From positions 1 through 29,073 of the forward strand of contig DIYR01000251.1 of NCBI GenBank assembly GCA_002429085.1: a stretch of 29,073 bases of DNA, given 5' to 3'. Position 1 is the first letter of the stretch, and each line of letters opens with the position of its first letter. The notes under the pieces are model-generated. The model ran no database searches. It saw only the letters and a list, made by a program, of their open reading frames with translations, and was not told the DNA's origin. The position numbers and the translations under genes were made by a program. This DNA comes from Flavobacteriales bacterium UBA6049 (lineage in GTDB: Bacteria; Bacteroidota; Bacteroidia; Flavobacteriales_G; Salibacteraceae). Below, one piece after another: positions 23,199 to 29,073 of the stretch.

Positions 23199-24230
23199 AT
23201 GCAGTATTCGAGGTTGCTTTTTCGCTTTATTCATACGTTTTTGTTAATTGTTTTATTGGCAGGCTGTGATGATGAAAACTCGCTAGATGTAGATGTTACT
23301 GAAATAGTCATATCACAAGACTGGAAGAGCCTAAATCATGATTTGGCGAAGTATGATTTTGAGGGGCACAACCAGTATCAAGATTCACTATTGGCTGAGT
23401 ATGGTGCGTTTTACAAACTATACGTTCAAAGGGTGTTGAGGTTAGGACATGTGCAAGATCCCGCTTTAAGAATGAGCATGGAGGAATATTTGCAAGATCC
23501 GTATGTAAAAGAAATGTACCAAGCTATTGATACTTCTATTACAAACCTCGATCAAGTACAAGAAGAATTGAAGTTGGCGATGCGTTATTACCGCTATCAC
23601 TTTCCGAATGCATTTGTTCCCCCAGTAGTTACTTGTGCTACCAATTTTAGTTACAATGTAATTGCGGCAGATAGCACCTTAGGAATTGGGCTTGAATTGT
23701 ATTTAGGTGAAAATCACCCGTTGTATGAGGAAGCAGGATTTCAGTTGTATAGAAGACAAAAGTCAAATCCTGAATTGATGCCCTACGATGCGGCTAGAGG
23801 TTGGTTTTTATCAGAGTTTCAAGGTCATATGGAAGGTGATAACCTGTTACCAATTATTTTAGAATATGGCAAAGTGATGTACTTAATGGATGCTTGTTTT
23901 CCAGCATCTAAAGATCACTTGAAGATTAGCTATACAGAAGATCAGTTGCAATGGTGTGAGGATAATGAATGGCAAATCTGGTCGTATTTGTTAGAACAAA
24001 ACACGTTGTACAGCAGCGAAGGTGAGGTGATTAGAAAGTATACAGGCGAAGGGCCTTTTACTGCTGGATTACCAAGAGAGTCTCCTTCACAAGTGGGATA
24101 TTGGATTGGGTGGAAAATTATCCGATCGTTCATGGAAAACAATCCAGAAACTACCTTGTCTGAATTAATGAAGCTAACAAATCCTCAAAAAGTATTGCAA
24201 CAATCGGCATATAAGCCAGAAACCAAATAA
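23199..24230 (+). CDS. gldB: gliding motility lipoprotein GldB
   Basis: The 343-residue lipoprotein has the lipobox LLAGC followed by Asp-Asp-Glu. The body matches GldB: a helical N-terminal half and the segment NAFVPPVVTCATNFSYNVIAADSTLGIGLELYLGENHPLY (about 132-171), then MPYDAARGWFLSEF. GldB is needed for gliding in Flavobacterium johnsoniae, and homologues also occur in non-gliding relatives with type IX secretion. Its molecular job is not known. It is followed by gldC with a 3-nt gap. The gene is divergent from the beta-barrel protein-nadE operon. Confidence 0.92.
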   Translation: MQYSRLLFRFIHTFLLIVLLAGCDDENSLDVDVTEIVISQDWKSLNHDLAKYDFEGHNQYQDSLLAEYGAFYKLYVQRVLRLGHVQDPALRMSMEEYLQDPYVKEMYQAIDTSITNLDQVQEELKLAMRYYRYHFPNAFVPPVVTCATNFSYNVIAADSTLGIGLELYLGENHPLYEEAGFQLYRRQKSNPELMPYDAARGWFLSEFQGHMEGDNLLPIILEYGKVMYLMDACFPASKDHLKISYTEDQLQWCEDNEWQIWSYLLEQNTLYSSEGEVIRKYTGEGPFTAGLPRESPSQVGYWIGWKIIRSFMENNPETTLSELMKLTNPQKVLQQSAYKPETK

Positions 24231-24233
24231 ATC

Positions 24234-24566
24234 ATGAAAAAATCAGATATCGTTTTTACCGTAGGGTTAGACGAAAACCACATACCCGAAGAAATTACAT
24301 GGAGAGCAGAAGACACTGGAGATCAAGGCGGGTCTGATGCAGTAATGTTAGCTATTTGGGATTCTATGCGAAAAGAAGCGCTGCGTATCGATTTGTGGAC
24401 GAAACACATGGATACACATGATATGAAGTTGTTCGTATTTCAGTCTATGATGACTATGGCAGATTCATTTGCTAGAGCAACGGGCGAAGATGAGATGGCT
24501 AAAGAAATGCGCGAATTTGGAATGCATTTTGGAGAAAAAATGGACTTAATTAAACAGAACGGTTAA
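24234..24566 (+). CDS. gldC: gliding motility protein GldC
   Basis: The 110-residue cytoplasmic protein matches GldC: it begins KKSDIVFTVGLDENHIPEEITWRAED and has EALRIDLWTKHMDTHDMKLFVFQ in the middle. In Flavobacterium johnsoniae GldC supports gliding but is not strictly essential. It is coupled to gldB, and its stop codon overlaps the convergent engB stop by 4 bp. Confidence 0.93.
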   Translation: MKKSDIVFTVGLDENHIPEEITWRAEDTGDQGGSDAVMLAIWDSMRKEALRIDLWTKHMDTHDMKLFVFQSMMTMADSFARATGEDEMAKEMREFGMHFGEKMDLIKQNG

Positions 24567-25165
24567 CGACTGTATATTTTATTAGTGTCAGAGATGAATG
24601 CTAAAAGTTCATCTCTACCTTCTTGTTTTTCAGCAGATGTTAAAAACATAGGAGGTAATTCAACCCACGTTTCTAGCATCTTTTCTTTGTAGAGTGCAAT
24701 GTTCTCTTCAAGCGCGTTAGGCTTTAGCTTATCAGTTTTGGTGAAAATCATTGCAAACGGAAGCATGTTTTCACCCAACCAATACATAAAGTCAATATCT
24801 ATTTGTTGAGGTTCGTGTCTAGAATCAATCAATACACAAACACATAGCAAGTTCTTTCGGTTGCGTAAGTAGCTCGTTATAATGTGTTGGAACTGCTTTT
24901 TCGATTGCTTGCTCACTTTTGCATAACCATATCCAGGTAAATCAACCAGATACCACTCTTCATTCATAATGAAGTGATTGATCAATTGCGTTTTTCCTGG
25001 GCGTGATGATGTTTTTGCCAAACCTTTCTGCTTGGAAAGCATATTAATCAATGAAGATTTACCAACGTTACTTCTACCAATAAAAGCATACTCTGGTCTG
25101 TCTGCTTTTGGGCAGCGAGTAAAGTCAGTATTGCTCATCACAAACTGAGCCTTCTTAATCTCCAT
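24563..25165 (-). CDS. engB: ribosome biogenesis GTPase YihA/YsxC/EngB
   Basis: The GTPase acts in late assembly of the large ribosomal subunit. G1 is GRSNVGKSS, G3 is DLPGYGYA, G4 is TKTDK and G5 is SAEK. The family-like start MEIKKAQFVMSNTDFTRCP is at 25165, giving 200 residues; the open frame to 25189 uses sequence of the upstream gene. The ATG overlaps the stop codon of the alpha/beta hydrolase gene by one base (TAATG), so translation is coupled. Confidence 0.95.
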   Translation of the reverse strand: MEIKKAQFVMSNTDFTRCPKADRPEYAFIGRSNVGKSSLINMLSKQKGLAKTSSRPGKTQLINHFIMNEEWYLVDLPGYGYAKVSKQSKKQFQHIITSYLRNRKNLLCVCVLIDSRHEPQQIDIDFMYWLGENMLPFAMIFTKTDKLKPNALEENIALYKEKMLETWVELPPMFLTSAEKQEGRDELLAFISDTNKIYSR

Positions 25166-25926
25166 TAGTCTAGATTTTTGTCGAACCAATCGCTAAGGAT
25201 TGTGTTGAATTGCTCTGGTTGCTCCATCATAGCTGCGTGTCCACATTCGTCAATCCAGAATAAGTCAGATTGAGGAAGCAACTCATGAAACTCTTCGGCA
25301 ACTTCAGGAGGAGTAATCGTATCGTTTTTTCCCCAAATTAAGCAAACAGGCACATCCATGTGTGGAAGGTCTTTGCTTACGTTATGGCGGATAGCTGACT
25401 TGGCCAAACTTAATACGCGAACTACCTTTCCTTTGTCGTTTACAATGCTAAAGCACTCGTCCACCAATTCTTCAGTAGCGTGTTTCGGATCGTAAAAAGT
25501 TACTTCTACTTTAGAACGGATAAACTCTTTGTTTCCTCTTTTAGGGAAACTGCCACCCATTGCATTTTCATATAAACCACTACTTCCAGTAAGAGTAAGT
25601 GTTTTTACCTTTTCTGGATGCTTTGCAGTGTATACCAAAGCTACGTGTCCACCTAACGAATTTCCTAACAAATGAACTTGATTGAATCCTTTAAACTCAA
25701 TGAATTCACTCACAAATTTCATGAGGTTTTTCACGTTCGTGTTAATAACAGGAAGCGTGTAGATTGGCATCAGTGGGATGATTACTTTGAATCGCTTCGA
25801 AAAGTGATTCAATACATCTTCAAAATTACTGAGTGCTCCAAATAATCCGTGTAGTAAAATAAGAGTAGGGCCATCTCCTTGTTCAACATATTCGAAGCCC
25901 CCTTCTTTGCGTATACTGTCTTCCAT
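25165..25926 (-). CDS. alpha/beta hydrolase
   Basis: The 253-residue enzyme has the oxyanion-hole motif HGLFG (about 26-30) and the catalytic triad S90 in GNSLGG, D202 in GKNDTITP and H230 in CGHAAMMEQP. The substrate is not known. The ATG at 25926 is chosen because a perfect -7 box lies at 25948-25955; the in-frame TTG at 25950 falls inside it. It is coupled to engB, an arrangement that I have seen described for Bacteroidota in general but cannot verify here. Confidence 0.88.
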   Translation of the reverse strand: MEDSIRKEGGFEYVEQGDGPTLILLHGLFGALSNFEDVLNHFSKRFKVIIPLMPIYTLPVINTNVKNLMKFVSEFIEFKGFNQVHLLGNSLGGHVALVYTAKHPEKVKTLTLTGSSGLYENAMGGSFPKRGNKEFIRSKVEVTFYDPKHATEELVDECFSIVNDKGKVVRVLSLAKSAIRHNVSKDLPHMDVPVCLIWGKNDTITPPEVAEEFHELLPQSDLFWIDECGHAAMMEQPEQFNTILSDWFDKNLD

Positions 25927-25947
25927 ACTATGCTTCTGTAGCAACTC

Positions 25948-25978
25948 CAAAAATAGGTATAATCCCTAGATTACTCAA
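25948..25978 (-). promoter_or_regulatory. promoter of the alpha/beta hydrolase-engB operon
   Basis: On the minus strand TTG (25978-25976) is followed after 20 bp by TATTTTTG (25955-25948), an exact TAnnTTTG box. It ends 21 bp before the ATG at 25926. Confidence 0.6.
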
Positions 25979-26028
25979 TTTCCAAATAGAAGGTGTTAAC
26001 ACTGTTTTGTTGATCATTTAGTTATCGT

Positions 26029-26038
26029 CTACCACTTT
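26029..26038 (-). promoter_or_regulatory. inverted MraZ-type half site
   Basis: CTACCACTTT is the exact reverse complement of AAAGTGGTAG at 26152-26161. It lies between the hydrolase-engB promoter and the mraZ promoter. The rest of the 295-bp gene-free region 25927-26221 holds the promoters and operators listed here, and I see no small gene. Confidence 0.4.
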
Positions 26039-26122
26039 ATGACACCAATCCGAATCATCTTTGAAATTCCTTCCGATTTCCCTTGATTTTCAGATGTTCC
26101 AAATTCATATACGATTCATTGT

Positions 26123-26218
26123 AGTGGGTCGTTTTGTATCAAGTTATTAACAAAGTGGTAGGAAGTGGTAAAAAGTGGGTCGTTTTTCCATAATTTTACA
26201 CTCTGAAAATCAAAGTGG
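26123..26218 (+). promoter_or_regulatory. MraZ operator with phased AAAGTGG repeats
   Basis: AAAGTGG, GAAGTGG and AAAGTGG lie at 26152, 26162 and 26172, exactly 10 bp apart, and a fourth AAAGTGG is at 26212, 40 bp further. A related AGTGGG is at 26123. MraZ of other bacteria binds direct repeats of this type with 10-bp period before its own gene and represses the dcw cluster. The core triplet lies just upstream of the -7 box at 26191. Confidence 0.75.
26191..26198 (+). promoter_or_regulatory. candidate -7 box of the dcw operon
   Basis: TAATTTTA differs from TAnnTTTG at the last base and lies 24 bp before the mraZ ATG. The MraZ repeats cover the -33 position. Confidence 0.4.
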
Positions 26219-26221
26219 CTG

Positions 26222-26698
26222 ATGTCGAGCTTTTTAGGAGAATTTGAGTGTAAGCTAGATGCCAAGGGGAGATTTATGTTTCCTGCTGGTCTCAAGAAGC
26301 AGCTAGATCCAGCAGCGCAGGAGCGCTTTGTGCTGAATCGGGGCTTTGAGGGGTGCTTAGTGCTTTATCCTATGAACGAATGGGAGCTTGAAACTGCACG
26401 CTTTGAGAAGCTAAATCTGTTTGTTGCTAAGAATCGGAAGTTTTATCGTCAGTTTCATAATGGGGCTACGGAAATTTCGATGGATGCTACAGGTAGGTTG
26501 TTGGTTCCTAAAAACTTATCAGGTTTTGCTGAGATACAAAAAGAGATCGTGTTGTTTGCTTATGCAAATAGAATAGAGGTCTGGGCAAAAGATAAGTACC
26601 AAGCGGTTATGGATGAGGATGTAGATGATTTTGCAGACTTGGCAGAGGAAGTGATGGGTGAATTGCATCGAGATAGTGGGGAAGGAAATGTATCATAA
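26222..26698 (+). CDS. mraZ: transcriptional regulator MraZ
   Basis: The 158-residue protein has two AbrB-like MraZ repeats: GEFECKLDAKGRFMFPAGLK (about 6-25) and ATEISMDATGRLLVPKNL (about 82-99), each with the DxxGR core. The ring-forming protein binds repeats before its own operon and represses division and wall genes. It is the first gene of the dcw cluster, and AAAGTGG repeats lie just upstream. rsmH starts 11 bp before its stop codon. Confidence 0.95.
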   Translation: MSSFLGEFECKLDAKGRFMFPAGLKKQLDPAAQERFVLNRGFEGCLVLYPMNEWELETARFEKLNLFVAKNRKFYRQFHNGATEISMDATGRLLVPKNLSGFAEIQKEIVLFAYANRIEVWAKDKYQAVMDEDVDDFADLAEEVMGELHRDSGEGNVS

Positions 26699-27581
26699 AT
26701 CTGTATTGCTAAATGAGTCTGTAGATGCTTTGCAAATCGATCCCACTGGCACATACGTTGATGTGACATTTGGCGGTGGTGGTCATAGTAAAGAAATAAT
26801 AGGTCGTCTAGAAGAAGGGCGATTGTTTGCTTTTGATCAAGATGAGGATGCGCATAAAAATGCGATTGATGATGAGCGATTCACGTTGATTCCTCAAAAC
26901 TTCAAGTTTCTAAAAAACTTTTTGCGCCTTCATGGTGGTGTTCCTGCTGATGGAGTGCTTGCTGATTTAGGGGTTTCTTCTCATCAGTTTGATGTGGGAG
27001 ATAGAGGCTTTTCTATTCGTTTCGAAGGGCCATTGGATATGCGTATGAATCAGGCTGCAAAGCTCGATGCAAAGAAAGTAGTGAATGAGTATGAAGAGAA
27101 AGAATTGGTTCGGATCTTCAAGGTGTATGGTGAATTAAAAAATGCATTTAAAGTAGCTCAAGCTATTGTGTTTGCTCGCGATCAGCAAGAGATTAATACA
27201 ACAAATGAGTTGCTTCAGCTAATTGAGCGCTTTGCGCAACCTCGAAAACGCAACCAATTTTTTGCTCAAGTATTTCAGGCTTTGCGCATTGAGGTGAACG
27301 ATGAAATGGGGGCGTTGGAGGCGATGTTGGGACAAGCTGCAGATGTATTGAAACCTGGTGGTCGGTTGGTAGTGATTTCATACCACTCATTAGAAGATCG
27401 GTTGGTGAAACATTTTATGCGTGCAGGGAATTTTAGTGGCGATCAAGAAAAAGACTTTTTTGGTAATATTCTAAGACCGTTAGATCCTACTCAAGGGAAA
27501 GTGATTGTTCCGAGTGATCATGAAATAGAAGAGAATTCACGCGCGCGAAGTGCGAAAATGAGAGTGGCTATTAAACGATGA
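26688..27581 (+). CDS. rsmH: 16S rRNA (cytosine-N4-)-methyltransferase RsmH (MraW)
   Basis: RsmH methylates C1402 of 16S rRNA with S-adenosylmethionine. The family-like start MYHKSVLLNESVDAL is at 26688, giving 297 residues; the longer frame to 26658 lies inside mraZ. GGAAGGAAATG context gives a possible ribosome binding site. Motifs are VDVTFGGGGHSKEI, ADLGVSSHQFD, GPLDMRMN and ISYHSLEDRLVKHFM. It overlaps mraZ by 11 bp and the FtsL-like gene by 4 bp. Confidence 0.95.
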   Translation: MYHKSVLLNESVDALQIDPTGTYVDVTFGGGGHSKEIIGRLEEGRLFAFDQDEDAHKNAIDDERFTLIPQNFKFLKNFLRLHGGVPADGVLADLGVSSHQFDVGDRGFSIRFEGPLDMRMNQAAKLDAKKVVNEYEEKELVRIFKVYGELKNAFKVAQAIVFARDQQEINTTNELLQLIERFAQPRKRNQFFAQVFQALRIEVNDEMGALEAMLGQAADVLKPGGRLVVISYHSLEDRLVKHFMRAGNFSGDQEKDFFGNILRPLDPTQGKVIVPSDHEIEENSRARSAKMRVAIKR

Positions 27582-27985
27582 ACCGCCTTAAAAAACATAA
27601 CGAAGAGCCAAAAGTGAAAAAGCCGAGCAGGGTGTCGAAGTTTACGCGTCCAGTAGCGGATGTGTTGAGTGGGAACTTCCTGGCTGGCGATAAGGTGGTG
27701 AAAAACCTGCCTTATACTCTATTCATTGTTTTTATTGGTTTGGTGTATATCGCTAATGGATACTTGGCCGAAGGTACAGTGCGCGATATCAATAAGGTTG
27801 GTAGTGAATTGAAGGAGCTGCGAAGTGAGTTCATCACAACCAAGAGTGATTTGATGTATACCACTAAGCAATCTGAATTGGCGAAGATTATTGAAGAGCG
27901 TGGTTTGGGCTTAGAAGAGTCGTACGACCCACCAAAGAAAATTGTCATCACAGAGGAAGAAAAAGAAGAGTTGATCTCTGAATAA
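27578..27985 (+). CDS. FtsL-like cell division protein
   Basis: The 135-residue protein has a basic cytoplasmic N-terminus (1-44), one membrane helix (about 45-61, LPYTLFIVFIGLVYIAN) and a periplasmic helical, coiled-coil-like part (about 66-110). It ends with GLEESYDPPKKIVI and an acidic tail. Size, topology and position between rsmH and ftsI are those of FtsL, which with FtsB and FtsQ activates the FtsWI septal synthase. FtsL sequences are poorly conserved, so context carries most of the call. The ATG overlaps the rsmH stop (ATGA). Confidence 0.85.
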   Translation: MNRLKKHNEEPKVKKPSRVSKFTRPVADVLSGNFLAGDKVVKNLPYTLFIVFIGLVYIANGYLAEGTVRDINKVGSELKELRSEFITTKSDLMYTTKQSELAKIIEERGLGLEESYDPPKKIVITEEEKEELISE

Positions 27986-27987
27986 GA

Positions 27988-29073
27988 ATGGATAATAGAT
28001 CTGCCATATTAAAACGAGTATACGTGCTGTACTTCTTGCTGGGGGTGTTCGCAATGACGATCCTCGGACGAGTAGGGCAGATTATGTTCGTTGAAGGAAA
28101 GAAGTGGCGATCTAAAGCTGAAAACCTTACGGTGAAGTATCGAACGATTGATGCAGTGCGTGGTAATATTTACGCGTTAGATGGTAGTTTGTTGGCTACC
28201 TCTGTTCCAATTTATGAGGTGCGATTTGATCCGAATGCTGAGGCGATTACGGATGAACGTTTCGATCAAAACATCGACACGTTGGCGTTGTGTTTGTCGA
28301 GATTGTTCAAGGATAAGTCTCAACGAGAATATAAACACGAACTAACCGAGGCGCGTAATGATGGTGAACGTTATCATTTGATCAGAAGAAATGTGAAGTA
28401 TACTGATCTTAAGAAGATGCGCGATTTCCCGTTGTTTAATCGTGGTCGTTTTAAGGGTGGATTTATTTACGTTCAGCAGAATAAACGTCAAAAACCTTTT
28501 AGGGTATTGGCTTCACGTACCATAGGTTATGAACGTGATGGTTCTCGTGTTGGTCTGGAAGGTGCTTACACCGAAGAGCTTAGTGGGGTCAGTGGTAAGC
28601 GTTTAATGAAGAAAATTGCTGGAGGCGTATGGATGCCTGTCAGTGATGAAAACGAAGTAGAGCCAGAAGATGGTAGTGATTTGCTTACAACCATTGATGT
28701 AAATATTCAAGATGTTGCTGAGTATGCTTTGTTGAAGCAGCTGCAGAAGCATAAAGCGGAGCATGGATGCGTGGTGTTAATGGAAGTGGCTACTGGTGAA
28801 GTAAGGGCAATTGCAAATCTAAAAAGAGGTAGTGATGAGAAGTACTATGAATCTTACAACTATGCAATTGGAGCAAGTACAGAGCCTGGTTCAACCATTA
28901 AGTTGGCTTCTTATATGGCGGCCTTAGAGCATGGATTCATCGATTTAGATTATCGTGTTGAAACGGGCAAAGGAAAGTATGAGTTCTATGGAACGCCAAT
29001 GTACGATAGTAAAGAGGGCGGGTACGGCAACATCTCTGTAAAAGAAGCTTTTGCACTGTCCTCTAACATTGGA
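27988..29073 (+). CDS. ftsI: FtsI-type penicillin-binding protein (septal transpeptidase), 3' end outside the window
   Basis: The ATG at 27988 opens 362 codons to the window edge. A single membrane helix near the N-terminus (about 11-30) anchors the protein. The dimerisation domain has the segment VRGNIYALDGSLLATSVPIYEV, and the transpeptidase domain begins with EVATGEVRAIAN. The active-site serine is in GSTIK (STxK motif, near residue 305), and ALSSN close to the edge is the SxN motif. The KTG motif and any PASTA domains lie outside. It cross-links septal peptidoglycan and follows the FtsL-like gene by 2 nt. Confidence 0.93.
   Translation, partial: MDNRSAILKRVYVLYFLLGVFAMTILGRVGQIMFVEGKKWRSKAENLTVKYRTIDAVRGNIYALDGSLLATSVPIYEVRFDPNAEAITDERFDQNIDTLALCLSRLFKDKSQREYKHELTEARNDGERYHLIRRNVKYTDLKKMRDFPLFNRGRFKGGFIYVQQNKRQKPFRVLASRTIGYERDGSRVGLEGAYTEELSGVSGKRLMKKIAGGVWMPVSDENEVEPEDGSDLLTTIDVNIQDVAEYALLKQLQKHKAEHGCVVLMEVATGEVRAIANLKRGSDEKYYESYNYAIGASTEPGSTIKLASYMAALEHGFIDLDYRVETGKGKYEFYGTPMYDSKEGGYGNISVKEAFALSSNIG

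Noticed and set aside
25995..26151. Single TTAAC motifs at 25996 and 26147 as Pho-like boxes before the dcw cluster
   Set aside because: Neither has a partner half site 11 bp away.

Overview
The window looks like chromosome of a marine or freshwater member of the Bacteroidota, most likely order Flavobacteriales. The evidence is gldB and gldC next to nadE, a TonB-dependent receptor with an N-terminal carboxypeptidase-regulatory-like domain, lipoproteins with an acidic stretch after the lipobox cysteine, a Thermus-type isocitrate dehydrogenase, KorAB, and several perfect TAnnTTTG promoter -7 boxes with poor Shine-Dalgarno sequences. Genes are dense on both strands. I see no tRNA, rRNA, CRISPR array, insertion sequence or prophage.

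Positions 1-1000 hold the 5' part of a LuxE-like acyl-protein synthetase/acyltransferase gene (minus) and a divergent small lipoprotein whose start codon overlaps it. Positions 1001-11651 look like a phosphate-related island: a Na+/Pi cotransporter with a PhoU-like tail, an orphan OmpR-family regulator with Glu in place of the phospho-accepting Asp, a small secreted protein, a surface beta-helix lipoprotein with a TonB-dependent receptor, a PhoB/PhoR-like two-component pair, and a DUF389 membrane protein. Four intergenic regions of this island carry the same 16-bp element, two TTAAC-like half sites 11 bp apart. That spacing is known for Pho boxes of PhoB/PhoP-type regulators. I read it as a candidate Pho regulon whose genes sit side by side, with a possible phosphorylation-independent second regulator. 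This is the most interesting part of the window.

Positions 11732-20883 are mainly housekeeping: isocitrate dehydrogenase, a GSCFA protein, a MurG-like glycosyltransferase, trmB, an alkyltransferase-like (ATL) DNA-repair protein, then mrp and a NifU-like gene (Fe-S assembly) just before korA-korB, whose product needs an Fe-S cluster and uses the 2-oxoglutarate made by isocitrate dehydrogenase.

Positions 20893-25926 hold a minus-strand operon (outer-membrane beta-barrel protein, nadE, lipoprotein) divergent from gldB-gldC, then an alpha/beta hydrolase-engB operon. From 26029 onward is the start of the dcw cell-division cluster: a MraZ operator with 10-bp-phased AAAGTGG repeats, mraZ, rsmH, an FtsL-like gene and a truncated ftsI.
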